Shown: one piece after another, positions 32,928-41,411 of the stretch
How the letters are laid out: every line of letters begins with the position of its first letter
Position numbering within the stretch: position 1 is the stretch's first letter
Assembly: GCA_026986575.1 (NCBI GenBank)
Contig: JALSOH010000004.1
Span: forward strand, 248,001-312,000
Origin: Thermoproteota archaeon
GTDB taxonomy: Archaea; Korarchaeota; Korarchaeia; Korarchaeales; Korarchaeaceae
Reading direction: 5' to 3'
DNA length: 64,000 bases
Position numbers and translations under genes: made by a program
The notes under the pieces: model-generated
The model's database searches: none
Told to the model about the DNA's origin: nothing
What the model saw: only the letters and a program-made list of their open reading frames with translations

Positions 32928-34226
32928 ATGTGGAAATTCGGTGAAAGGACTCACTTCATAGGAGAGCTGCGAGACCTTCCCGAGGGAGAACGCGTTAGGA
33001 TAGCGGGTTGGGTGTACAGGAAGAGCGAGTTGGGAGGTGTGGTGTTCATACGACTTAGAGACTCCACAGGCGTTGTCCAAGTGGTGGTGAAAGAGGGAGA
33101 AGTTGGGCAAGACGATCTAGAGCGCGCCAGGAGTGCTGGCATCGAGGCATCCTTGGTTGTGGAGGGCATGGTGAAGAGGGATCCGAGGTCCCCTACAGGA
33201 GTCGAACTTATCGCCTCCAGCATCAAGATAGTTGGTTCCTCTCACGACTTCCCGATAAAACCCGACTCCGGCGAGGAATTCCTGCTGGATAACAGGCACC
33301 TCCATCTCAGAACCACCAAGATGAGGTACGCCCTATTGGTCAGGAGAGAGATCGTGAGGGCCGTGGAGGAGTGGTTCATAACCAACGGCTTCGTCAGGGT
33401 CGAGGGCCCGACCTTTGTGGGGGCGGCGGTCGAGGGAGGAGCCACGCTATTCGAGGTCCCTTACTTCAACAGGAAGGCATATCTAACCCAGAGCTCTCAA
33501 TTCTACCTAGAGGCCGCCATATTCGCGTTCGAGAATGTGTATACGGTGCAACCCAGCTTCAGAGCGGAGAAGTCTAGAACTAGGAGGCATCTGACCGAGT
33601 TCTGGCACGCCGAGGCGGAGATGGCTTGGGCCGATCTCAATGGCATGATGGACGTGGTCGAATCTCTTCTCAAATATGTTTCCCAGAAGGTGGTGGAGAG
33701 AGCTGGCCATGTGTTAGAAGCTCTAGGCAGAAGATTCGAGCCTCTGGAAGGAAACTTCCCTAGGATCACGTACGATGAGGCATTGGACATCGCCAAGAGA
33801 AAGGGCGCATCCATAGAGTGGGGGGAGGATTTCGGGACTGAGGTGGAGAGGGCCATCTCGCTCGAATTCGATCTACCTGTATTCGTGACCCACTATCCGA
33901 AGCAGGCCAAGGCTTTCTACCACAAACCAGATCCTGAAAGACCTGAAGTGGTCCTCTGCGCTGACCTATTGGCACCAGAGGGGATAGGTGAAATAGTGGG
34001 AGGAGGTCAGAGGATAGAATCCGAGGAAGAACTCCTTAGGAGGATAAGGGAGGAGGGACTGAATCCTTCGGACTACAAGTGGTATATAGATCTCAGGAAG
34101 TACGGTAGCGTACCCCACTCCGGCTTCGGCTTGGGAATAGAGAGGACGATAAGGTGGATAGCCGGCCTACCGCACATAAGGGATGCGATACCCTTCCCGA
34201 GGACTCCGACAAGGCTCTATCCCTGA
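32928..34226 (+). CDS. asnS: Asparaginyl-tRNA synthetase
   Basis: About 432 residues, class II. The N-terminal OB fold (RVRIAGWVYRKSELGGVVFI) binds the anticodon. Motif 2 is PSFRAEKSRTRRHLTEFWHAE and motif 3 is GSVPHSGFGLGIERTIRWIAG. RHLTEFWHAEAEMAW, GIGEIVGGGQR and the ending FPRTPTRLYP match archaeal AsnRS closely; archaeal AspRS has a different motif 2 (RHLNE). The gene charges tRNA-Asn, so Asn-tRNA is made directly. ATG at 32928 lies nine bases after GAGGTG; a GTG at 32916 overlaps that SD. The end overlaps the converging XPF gene by ten bases. Confidence 0.92.
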   Translation: MWKFGERTHFIGELRDLPEGERVRIAGWVYRKSELGGVVFIRLRDSTGVVQVVVKEGEVGQDDLERARSAGIEASLVVEGMVKRDPRSPTGVELIASSIKIVGSSHDFPIKPDSGEEFLLDNRHLHLRTTKMRYALLVRREIVRAVEEWFITNGFVRVEGPTFVGAAVEGGATLFEVPYFNRKAYLTQSSQFYLEAAIFAFENVYTVQPSFRAEKSRTRRHLTEFWHAEAEMAWADLNGMMDVVESLLKYVSQKVVERAGHVLEALGRRFEPLEGNFPRITYDEALDIAKRKGASIEWGEDFGTEVERAISLEFDLPVFVTHYPKQAKAFYHKPDPERPEVVLCADLLAPEGIGEIVGGGQRIESEEELLRRIREEGLNPSDYKWYIDLRKYGSVPHSGFGLGIERTIRWIAGLPHIRDAIPFPRTPTRLYP

Positions 34227-34885
34227 TCCCTCACATCCTCCAACTTCGCCTCTTTCACCCGCTTGAAGGGCGTGTTCAGGACCTCTTGGAGTTTCCTAGC
34301 CTTGGCCTCACCCACTACCCTTCTTAACCTGTGGAAATCGGCGCTAAAAACATCCCTTAGCGTTCCAAATTCATTCAACAACTTCTCGGCTGATTTAGGA
34401 CCTATGGAGGGAAAGCTCACGAGGATCGCATAGGCCTCCTCCCAAGACTTGGGCTTCCTCCTCCTCTTGACGGGTATTATTGAGGGTCTGTCCCCCTCGA
34501 CCTTCCTAGATAGGTAGGCTAGGAACCTAGCCGTGTCCTCGGGAGATATGACGTGGATTACTGAGATGCCCCTCAGGGCTAGGGAGGAGAGGGCCCCTAG
34601 GTAATGAGGGACGGCGTCTCGTTTGATGTGGAAGTGAGGCTCCTCTATGATTATTATGATTATCTCACAGTTAGTCCTCATTTGCTCGACCTGATCGAAC
34701 AGTCTACCGTCGTAGATGGACCTGATGAAATCGTTCAGCGATTTTCTTTCCACGCAGACGTTAGTGCCTATCAGATAGTCTGATACCTCTATCCTCCTCC
34801 TCTCAACGATCATCCCCTGCTTTCTAAGCAGTTTTTCTATTAGTTCTGGCTCCCTATCATCCATGATAATCCTCAATGTCCTCAC
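34217..34885 (-). CDS. xpf: XPF/ERCC4-type structure-specific endonuclease (short form)
   Basis: About 222 residues: an ERCC4 nuclease domain with RIIMDDREPELIEKLL and NVCVERKSLNDFIRSIYDGRL (the D...GDY/ERKxxxD catalytic set, here ERKS-x-x-D), followed by tandem helix-hairpin-helix motifs (LVSFPSIGPKSAEKLLNEFG and RRVVGEAKARKLQEVL). There is no helicase domain, so this is the short type known from Crenarchaeota that works with PCNA on flaps and forks. The start is unclear (GTG 34900, GTG 34885, TTG 34876); it overlaps the end of the RPA gene, so both are in one operon. Confidence 0.88.
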   Translation of the reverse strand: MRTLRIIMDDREPELIEKLLRKQGMIVERRRIEVSDYLIGTNVCVERKSLNDFIRSIYDGRLFDQVEQMRTNCEIIIIIIEEPHFHIKRDAVPHYLGALSSLALRGISVIHVISPEDTARFLAYLSRKVEGDRPSIIPVKRRRKPKSWEEAYAILVSFPSIGPKSAEKLLNEFGTLRDVFSADFHRLRRVVGEAKARKLQEVLNTPFKRVKEAKLEDVRDQG

Positions 34886-36563
34886 CGCTGAGCCATACAC
34901 CCCTTATTTCCTTAATTAGTTCCCTACTCTCCTCAGCTGAGTTAGCGTACTCCATCTCATCCAGTACCATCCTAACGGCACCGCTCTCCAAGTAGGTGGC
35001 CCTTCCCCTGACTATCACTTCCCGACCCATCATCTCTCCCGCTATCTTATCGGTTGGTACGGAATGGGAGGGCTCTCCTAACTCGTCAGCTGCTTTTATC
35101 ACGTCCTCGGTGCTCATTCCTAGTATCCTCTCAGCCCTATCCCTGAAGGCCACGACCCTCGCTATCCCCGTGCCATCATCTATTGTGAATGTGAGGTAGA
35201 GCAGCGGGGTGGCCCTCTCCAACTCACCGCAATTGGGACAATGAAATCTACCGTACTCAAACTCCACACGCGCACCGCAGTTAGGACAGTGCCAAGTCAC
35301 CCTCGCAGTATCTGAGAACGAGATGACGGTCCCCCTGAACTCCCTTAGGCCATCGGATGACTCGCCTATCCACATCCTCCTGTACTTTATCTTCTTAGCC
35401 GCCTTTTCCAGTTTAGTAGGAATTGGCTGCGAAATCTTCTCGAGAATCTCGACCGTTCCGGACCTACTAAGGACGATTAATCCATCATCATCGGTGTATA
35501 CTGGCCCAAACCTGAGCCTGAAGGGAGGACTCTCTTCGGACAGCAGATCTGCCCAATCTCCCCAGACCCTCAGGATCTCTAAGGAACCATCGATCTCAAC
35601 CAGTAAGTCGAGGAATTTCCTACCCTTGGTTCCTATCTCCTCCAAAGGGAATGAGAAGAGAACTGTACCCTCCAGCATTCCGCTGCTACCCTCTTCTAGG
35701 ACTTCCAATTTAGTGCGCGGCGTGGAGTGCAGCTCTAGTGAGTCGTCCCTCATGACTACCCTAGCATCGGTGAGGATAACGGTAGATCCCTCCACGATTC
35801 TATCCGTCAGGGGGGCCCTGTCTCCCCAGAGAACAACTCTCACCACGTCTCCTTCCTCGTCCCTTATTAGGAAGGAGCCCCTCCTGCCGATACTGCCATC
35901 GCTTCTAGTGAATTCTGAGACAGGATAGACCCTAATAACCGTCCCCTTGAAATCGACCACGTCACCATCTTTGTCGTAGAGTTCCCTCACCTTCAGGATT
36001 TTTCTCTCCTCCACCGGGAGATCCTCATAACCGCTGGGTAGGACCTCTATGTCCGAACCGGAGTCGAGGTGCAGGGCGACCCTACCGAACCTCTCCGAGA
36101 CTCTCGCGTTGGTCACCTTGATCACGTCGCCCTCTCCTATCTCCCCCCTGCGTATCCTGTCGACCAAACTCTTCGACCAGACAATGACATCTATGTGCCC
36201 AGTCTCATCTGCTAGTTTGAACTCGGCCCTCTCAGATGGCTCCCCGCTTCTGTTGACGTAGTTGAGTATACCGTACATCCTCACTATCTTTCCTTGTACG
36301 GTGGCCTTCCTCATACCGGGAACTAGCTTGCTAATCTTGATGGTTGGGTAGTGAACCTGTTCATCCTTGGACACCTGACCTACATCGAGCTCGACGGCTA
36401 TGAGGGAGAGGGCGCCATCGGGTTTAACGAGACCCTTCATTTCCTCCACATACCTCCTTACCCTCTCCAGCACATCCTCTACTGTAAGGCCAGCTTTGGA
36501 AGCCACTAATCTCACTTTCTCCATGAACTCCTCGTCAAAACCCTCATCATGTCCAGTCTCCAA
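34857..36563 (-). CDS. rpa: Replication protein A, large multi-OB subunit with zinc finger
   Basis: A 568-residue protein with about four OB folds. The first begins LVPGMRKATVQGKIVRMYGI with FKLADETGHIDVIVWSKS; the second VVDFKGTVIRVYPVSEF with FLIRDEEGDVVRVVLWGD; a third ILRVWGDWADLL; the fourth contains a zinc finger, WHCPNCGARVEFEYGRFHC with a final CPNCG, as in eukaryotic RPA70 domain C. It binds single-stranded DNA in replication and repair. The 3' end overlaps xpf, and rtcA lies two bases upstream, so rtcA-rpa-xpf form one operon. Starts with ATG in METGHDEGFDEEFM. Confidence 0.88.
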   Translation of the reverse strand: METGHDEGFDEEFMEKVRLVASKAGLTVEDVLERVRRYVEEMKGLVKPDGALSLIAVELDVGQVSKDEQVHYPTIKISKLVPGMRKATVQGKIVRMYGILNYVNRSGEPSERAEFKLADETGHIDVIVWSKSLVDRIRRGEIGEGDVIKVTNARVSERFGRVALHLDSGSDIEVLPSGYEDLPVEERKILKVRELYDKDGDVVDFKGTVIRVYPVSEFTRSDGSIGRRGSFLIRDEEGDVVRVVLWGDRAPLTDRIVEGSTVILTDARVVMRDDSLELHSTPRTKLEVLEEGSSGMLEGTVLFSFPLEEIGTKGRKFLDLLVEIDGSLEILRVWGDWADLLSEESPPFRLRFGPVYTDDDGLIVLSRSGTVEILEKISQPIPTKLEKAAKKIKYRRMWIGESSDGLREFRGTVISFSDTARVTWHCPNCGARVEFEYGRFHCPNCGELERATPLLYLTFTIDDGTGIARVVAFRDRAERILGMSTEDVIKAADELGEPSHSVPTDKIAGEMMGREVIVRGRATYLESGAVRMVLDEMEYANSAEESRELIKEIRGVWLSGEDIEDYHG

Positions 36564-36565
36564 CC

Positions 36566-37606
36566 TTAAACACCCGAGCCCTCCACCTCCACAACCGACG
36601 GCCTATTCAACCCACCCTCCACTCTAAACTTAACCGGTAGGAATTTCTCCACCAGCCATATATTACTTTCAGCGTGCAAAGTCAGCCTCGAGATGCCTAT
36701 CCTCGACCTCCCCGAGGCTATTGCCAAGTAGGGAATTATCATATCCCCTGAATGGTTGTCAAAAGCCATCTCGGTATCCAACTCCTCCAATAACTTGGTT
36801 GCAGCGTTCTTTCCAACCATCTCACTAGGCTTACCCCTCTCTCCAAGATCATCAGCGCCTATAACTGGCTCACTTTCAGTCCAGAGGACTATGCCAGCAC
36901 CCGGACCTAGGTGCCCGTCCTGGGACCAGTCCTCCTCTATTAGCACTTTGAACCCCCTGCCTTTCAATAACTCACTCGCTGCCCTGATCATCCTCCTCGT
37001 GACATGCCTGGGTAGCTTTACCGCGTGTGCTCTTCCCCTGATTAGAGAGATGTCATCCCTCTTCACCTCATCGAGACCTGAGAGGTCCGATGGCTGCACC
37101 CTCAGCTCCACCATTCCGCCGCCCTTTGGATAGTGGCCTCTCTTGATCAGTCTAATTTCCGCATGGGCTCCCATCATAGCGATATTCGGGAGGAAGACCT
37201 CTCTCATGTAGTCGATGGGAGGTGCCATGGGAACATCCGTTCCTCCCCTGATGAGGAACCTCACTCCGCTGTCAGATGTCAGGCAAGCTGGCAGCAACGC
37301 TTGAATCACAAGAGTCACGCTTCCAGCCGTACCTATATCTACCTCAAACGCCCCTCCTCTCTTATTCCTAGGTACGAAGAGCACTCGAGTGGAACCCACC
37401 CTAGCTCCTTCCACATGCGCTTCCGTTAGCTTAGCGAGGGCCATCACAGCATTGAGATGCTGTGGCCTAAGGCCCGGTTTCTTCCTCTTGGCCCTTATAT
37501 TGTACACCTCAACAGGCTTGAGCGTGACGGCGGACAAGGATAAGGCGTATCTGAGTATGGACCCCCCACCCTCTCCGTAACTTCCGTCGATCCTTATAGG
37601 CTCCAT
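36566..37606 (-). CDS. rtcA: RNA 3'-terminal phosphate cyclase
   Basis: A 346-residue cyclase. IDGSYGEGGGSILRYALSLSA at the start, then KKPGLRPQHLNAVMALAKLT, DIGTAGSVTLVIQALLPACL, KRGHYPKGGGMVELRV and the catalytic His region FDNHSGDMIIPYLAIASG (adenylated His in 'H.gDq'). It converts an RNA 3'-phosphate to a 2',3'-cyclic phosphate with ATP, in RNA repair or processing. It is the first gene of the operon with rpa and xpf, which are DNA proteins; the pairing is a link between RNA and DNA repair by position only. Length and motifs are normal. Confidence 0.94.
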   Translation of the reverse strand: MEPIRIDGSYGEGGGSILRYALSLSAVTLKPVEVYNIRAKRKKPGLRPQHLNAVMALAKLTEAHVEGARVGSTRVLFVPRNKRGGAFEVDIGTAGSVTLVIQALLPACLTSDSGVRFLIRGGTDVPMAPPIDYMREVFLPNIAMMGAHAEIRLIKRGHYPKGGGMVELRVQPSDLSGLDEVKRDDISLIRGRAHAVKLPRHVTRRMIRAASELLKGRGFKVLIEEDWSQDGHLGPGAGIVLWTESEPVIGADDLGERGKPSEMVGKNAATKLLEELDTEMAFDNHSGDMIIPYLAIASGRSRIGISRLTLHAESNIWLVEKFLPVKFRVEGGLNRPSVVEVEGSGV

Positions 37607-37673
37607 ACAGATGGGAAGGCCCTGTGTTCCCCTTTAAATAGCATTCCCTTGTCCTTTAGACCGGTGAAAGGGG

Positions 37674-38315
37674 ATGGCGGGGACGAGGATAAAGTTCGTC
37701 ATAGAGGAGGTGGACGGTAGGTACGTGGGAATAGGAGTCGGCGGAAGGGAGCTCTACTGCAATACGATCCCCCTTCCCTCCAAAGAGGAGGCGGAGGCCG
37801 ACCTGAGAGCTACCTGCTACTCAGCTTGGGGAGATTCATTGGATCTAATGCCTGAATACCACATACCCTCGGCCTACAGATTGGCCCTCCTGATAAGTAA
37901 GCTATTCTCCGGAGAGAGCGTAGATCTCTCCGGGATCAGACTGGCCCGCCATCCCCGGGAGAAATTTTGGAACGCCATTCTGCTGATGAGCTCCATCCCG
38001 AGGGGCATGGTAACAACTTACGGGGAGCTTGCGAGGGCTTTGGGCACATCACCGAGGGCCGCCGGAAACTACGCCTCTCGAAACCCGTTTCCACTCATAG
38101 TCCCCTGCCACAGGGTGATAAGGAGCGACATGAGGATAGGAGGCTACAGCTACGGCCCTATACTGAAAGCGTCACTGTTAATTGCTGAAGGTGTGAAGGT
38201 GGACTTCGACACCGGCAAGGTAGATCCCTCAAGGGTAATCAGATCCGAGGAATTACTGTCCCTTAAGGAGGTGCGGGGAATTGTCAGTTACCACCAAACC
38301 CATCTTCGCATCTGA
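37674..38315 (+). CDS. ogt: O6-alkylguanine-DNA alkyltransferase
   Basis: A 213-residue protein. The C-terminal half carries the family motifs GMVTTYGELARALGTSPRAAG (helix-turn-helix with Arg finger), then NPFPLIVPCHRVIRSD, with the alkyl-accepting Cys in PCHRV. The N-terminal half is a poorly conserved alpha/beta domain. It transfers alkyl groups from guanine O6 to itself. The tail after the usual end (about 30 residues from VDFDTGKVDPSRV) is longer than in the minimal family. The last 35 bases overlap the start of the crenactin-like gene, whose SD GGAGGTG lies inside ogt. Confidence 0.9.
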   Translation: MAGTRIKFVIEEVDGRYVGIGVGGRELYCNTIPLPSKEEAEADLRATCYSAWGDSLDLMPEYHIPSAYRLALLISKLFSGESVDLSGIRLARHPREKFWNAILLMSSIPRGMVTTYGELARALGTSPRAAGNYASRNPFPLIVPCHRVIRSDMRIGGYSYGPILKASLLIAEGVKVDFDTGKVDPSRVIRSEELLSLKEVRGIVSYHQTHLRI

Positions 38316-39564
38316 CTTCGGTACCTCATACTACAAGTTCGGGCCTTGGTGGCTCATGAAGACCGGGCCCGACATGGTGGAGAACAGGGGGTACTTTCCC
38401 AGAATATCGAAGCTCTCTGCCGAGGTCAGGGGCATTAAATCGAGGGAGGTAGTTGTAGGTAATGAGGTAACAGAGTACTTGGAATCTAAGGCTGACCTAT
38501 CTAGGCTCTACTACCCCATGAGAAACGGCATAGTGGAGAGGGGAGATGAGAGGGGTTGGAAGGTAATAAAGGAGCTCGTGAGATACGGGCTTCTCAAATA
38601 CCACCCTGGGAGAACGGACTCTACCGGAGTTCCCTTCCACGGTTTCTTCGTAGTCGCATCGCTAGCTGCACAAGCACCGACATACATGTACGAGAGGCTG
38701 TTTGAGATTCACAAGGAGGTGAACGCCGAGGAAGGAGGTGGCCTTGTAAGGGCGGTTACCATAATACCGCAGCCGTTAGCGGTTGCCATAGCGGAGAAGG
38801 CGGTGACGTGTGTTGTGGTTGAGGCAGGGCACGGAAACACCCAGATAACGCCCATAAGCAGGGACGTGATTAAGGCTGCCTTGATCCCCCTCAACAGGGG
38901 AGGAAGCGATTCGGACAGGATCGCAGCTCAGATCCTGAAGGATCTCGGTTACTCCGACTTAGCTAGGGAGGAGAAATTCGTCCGCATATTCAAGGAATCC
39001 GTTGGTCTCCTCCCCTTAGACGTGGATAAAGCCATATCTTGGGCTAAGGATCATCCTAGCGCGCTACAATCAGTCTTCCGCATTCCCGGTACTACAGTGG
39101 AGGTGGACATGGGAGATAAGGCGTGGCAGAGGTTCCTCATAGGCGAGTTCTTCTTCAATCCCGGACACGAGATCTTCGAGAGCTACTACTCTAGGGGCTT
39201 CACACCACCCAAGGACACTCTCGTGGGAGGTGAAGTGATCCCAGGGGACGTGAGTCTGGCTGAAGCTATAAGGGAAGCCATTTCTAAGACCCCAGTGGAG
39301 CTTCAGTCGTCCATAGTGAGGCACATTATCCTATCGGGAGGGGCCTTCAACTGGCAAGTCCCCAAAGGGTTGGAGGGAATAGCCACGGACTCGCCGACCA
39401 AGCTTAAGGTGATGATGAAATCCGTGGGGCTGGAAACCGATCCCAAGATGGTCTCGGATCCCCAGTTCAGCGTGTGGAGAGGGGCCATAGTCTACGGATT
39501 GGCGGTCGGGGAAGGAATTAAGTGGGACTGGGGAAAGATGGAGGGCTGGTTCTATGTGGAATGA
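38281..39564 (+). CDS. Crenactin-like actin-family protein
   Basis: A 427-residue protein with the actin/Hsp70 ATPase frame: phosphate 1 IFASDFGTSYYKFG at the N-terminus, phosphate 2 VVVEAGHGNTQITPI near residue 180, and the adenosine motif RHIILSGGAFNW near residue 355. The size is that of crenactin (about 430), the archaeal actin relative that polymerises into helical filaments and is linked to cell shape. The RLYYPMRNGIVERGDERGWK stretch corresponds to the actin/MreB 'l.yPi..G.i.dwd..e.i' region and strongly supports this call. Start TTG 38281 follows GGAGGTG by seven bases. No arcadin-like genes adjoin it. A ParM-like actin is the alternative. Confidence 0.78.
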   Translation: MSVTTKPIFASDFGTSYYKFGPWWLMKTGPDMVENRGYFPRISKLSAEVRGIKSREVVVGNEVTEYLESKADLSRLYYPMRNGIVERGDERGWKVIKELVRYGLLKYHPGRTDSTGVPFHGFFVVASLAAQAPTYMYERLFEIHKEVNAEEGGGLVRAVTIIPQPLAVAIAEKAVTCVVVEAGHGNTQITPISRDVIKAALIPLNRGGSDSDRIAAQILKDLGYSDLAREEKFVRIFKESVGLLPLDVDKAISWAKDHPSALQSVFRIPGTTVEVDMGDKAWQRFLIGEFFFNPGHEIFESYYSRGFTPPKDTLVGGEVIPGDVSLAEAIREAISKTPVELQSSIVRHIILSGGAFNWQVPKGLEGIATDSPTKLKVMMKSVGLETDPKMVSDPQFSVWRGAIVYGLAVGEGIKWDWGKMEGWFYVE

Positions 39565-40295
39565 ACCATCTCTTGGAATTGAATGGCGTTTTCGAAGCTG
39601 AAATAGGAGTTATTGAACAGCACGTAGTTCTCCCTCAAGGACCACCCCTCCACAATCTCTCTAAGCCTTTCTAACTCTTCCTTCCCGTACTTGTGGGAAT
39701 ATATGATTTTCTTCCCCTCCCTCCTACCATGCAACCTGTAGTATCGGATCTTACCATAAACGGGAGCTTCGTACATGGGATCCACAACGTGAGAGATCCC
39801 TAGGTCCTCCAGAAGGTCCCTGAACTTCGGGCTCTTGAGCCAACCAGCCTCTCTGACCTCCCATGCCAGTAGAAAGCCCCCCGAGATGGTGGAGAAGAAC
39901 TCTCGCGCGTTGGCGAGATTGACCTCGTTGAATTCGAAGGAGGGCGGGCTTTGAAAAACTACAACACTTGCTCCTAGCTCCTTCACCGGAACTTCGAATT
40001 CCTCCCACAGGTTGAAGTTCTCCTTGGTGGGCTTGAGCGACCCATAGGAGTCATCCTTGGGAAGGCCTGTCTTACCCCATATCCTGCTTCTGGGATTATG
40101 GGTGAATGCCATCCAGGCCTTTACAGTGAACTCGAAGTCTTTAGGAGCCTCCTCACGCCACCTCCTCAAGGTTTCAATCTTAGGCGGTTTGTAAAATGTC
40201 TTCTGAACCTCTACCAACCTGAGTTTCTCATAATATCTCTTCCTAGAGACCTGAAATCCGCAGCAACCCACCTTCACGGTAGCAGATATCCCCAT
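39552..40295 (-). CDS. DUF72-family protein
   Basis: A 247-residue TIM-barrel-like DUF72 protein. Features: KVGCCGFQVSRKRYYEKL, VEVQKTFYKPPKIETLRRW, DFEFTVKAWMAFTHNP, VVFQSPPSF, AWEVREAGW, YYRLHGRRE and FNNSYFSFENAIQF (family form 'y.yFNN...g.A..na'). The family function is not firmly known to me. It lies between the crenactin-like gene (converging, overlap of 13 bases) and the RuBisCO-like gene, whose end it overlaps by 22 bases on the same strand, so the two are probably co-transcribed. Confidence 0.85.
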   Translation of the reverse strand: MGISATVKVGCCGFQVSRKRYYEKLRLVEVQKTFYKPPKIETLRRWREEAPKDFEFTVKAWMAFTHNPRSRIWGKTGLPKDDSYGSLKPTKENFNLWEEFEVPVKELGASVVVFQSPPSFEFNEVNLANAREFFSTISGGFLLAWEVREAGWLKSPKFRDLLEDLGISHVVDPMYEAPVYGKIRYYRLHGRREGKKIIYSHKYGKEELERLREIVEGWSLRENYVLFNNSYFSFENAIQFQEMVHST

Positions 40296-41359
40296 TTCTC
40301 CACCATCGCCTCCACATCCTTATCCCTCCTGATTACTGATAAGAGGTTTTCACCTCTCATGAAGGAATCCAGCACCTCTCTTATGGATCTTACTCCAGCT
40401 ATGATCCCTCTGGGGTGATCGTATATTCCTAGATCCCCATTGAGGATCACCTGCAGGTCCTCAGGAATATTGGCGATGGCTATCCCTTGGTGGACTTGGG
40501 GGGAAGTTAACGGCATCGCAGCGCCCTTCCCGCTTCCAATGACCTCATCTAGCTCCCTAACGATCTCCAGATCCTCCCTCCTCCATGCCACGGATCTCTC
40601 GATCAGATCAAAGCCGCTAGCTCTCAAGAGCTTGTAAGTGGCTTTAATTCCCAATCCTACCTCTCTAATGAAGCAGTTCACGCCCCTCGCTGCCAAGAAT
40701 ATGTTGTCCATGAACTCGATCGCGAGCCTGAGCATCCCCAGATCCCAGCACAGATGGACGTAAAACCCCTTTATCCCCAAGGAGATGGCGCGCTCTAGAT
40801 CTTCTGAGGATAAGGGGAGTCTCATGAAGTACAGTACTCGCTTACCTTCCTCCTCTTTTATCCTATCAGTGATTTCGACTATCTGATGAGCCCTATCTAG
40901 GTAAGGAGAAACCTCTCTATCAGTTAAATTGAGGGGATCGAAGCCTACGTGGAGGCCGGCCTTGCACATCTCCCTAAATAATCTTGCATGCGAGAGGGGA
41001 TGCAAGACAACGTTTTTTCCCACCGAGGCCGCTACACCCGGACCTCTAAGCCCTAAGTACTTCTTCAATCCAGATTTGCCCGGGGTGGGAGACCTCACCC
41101 TGTCGAGAGGGAATTCAACCCCCTTCACCTCACAGATCGGGGGAAAATGCTCCAGCAGCGACTCTACAGCATAGTATACGGATGTGAGTAGGAGATCCCC
41201 TCCCACCAGTTCCTCAGGAAGATCGACAGTGTATCGGTACTTTCCTATCTCATCCAATTCAATCTTCGCCTCTACCTCCTCTTCTAAGTCTGCCGGTAAG
41301 GATGCCTTCCCCAAAGGCTTTTTACACTCTAGTTCCAAGATCAAGACCTTTTCACCCAC
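40274..41359 (-). CDS. Divergent RuBisCO-like protein without the catalytic lysines
   Basis: A 361-residue protein whose layout follows the RuBisCO large subunit. An N-terminal alpha/beta domain ends in VEFPLDRVRSPTPGKSGLKK, YLGLRGP, matching the form III 'lRFP....F.GP.fGieG.R..lGv..RP' segment. The barrel continues LHVGFDPLNLTDRE (RuBisCO VDFVKDDENLTD), DRAHQIVEITDRIKEEEGKR, FMRLP, GLGIKATYKLLRASGFD and MPLTSPQVHQGIAI, ILNGDLGIYDHPRGIIAGVRS (RuBisCO MPVASGGLHPG and GGGVHGHPDG.RAG). The KPK motif and the carbamylated Lys and Glu of KDDE are gone. So carboxylase activity is not expected; role unknown. GTG 41359 is the assumed start; TTG 41344 is possible. Confidence 0.65.
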   Translation of the reverse strand: MGEKVLILELECKKPLGKASLPADLEEEVEAKIELDEIGKYRYTVDLPEELVGGDLLLTSVYYAVESLLEHFPPICEVKGVEFPLDRVRSPTPGKSGLKKYLGLRGPGVAASVGKNVVLHPLSHARLFREMCKAGLHVGFDPLNLTDREVSPYLDRAHQIVEITDRIKEEEGKRVLYFMRLPLSSEDLERAISLGIKGFYVHLCWDLGMLRLAIEFMDNIFLAARGVNCFIREVGLGIKATYKLLRASGFDLIERSVAWRREDLEIVRELDEVIGSGKGAAMPLTSPQVHQGIAIANIPEDLQVILNGDLGIYDHPRGIIAGVRSIREVLDSFMRGENLLSVIRRDKDVEAMVEKWGYLLP

Positions 41360-41411
41360 ATCTGGTCGTCACCCGGGGTTCTCTTAAATGATTCCGGTGT
41401 GAGTATGTCCG

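Noticed and set aside
32928-34226. Aspartyl-tRNA synthetase
   Set aside because: Motif 2 reads RHLTEFWHAEAEMAW and the end is FPRTPTRLYP, the archaeal AsnRS pattern; AspRS of archaea has a different motif 2.
38281-39564. Hsp70 or sugar kinase of the same superfamily
   Set aside because: Length and the YPMRNGIVERGD region fit the actin branch; no peptide-binding or sugar-kinase motifs.
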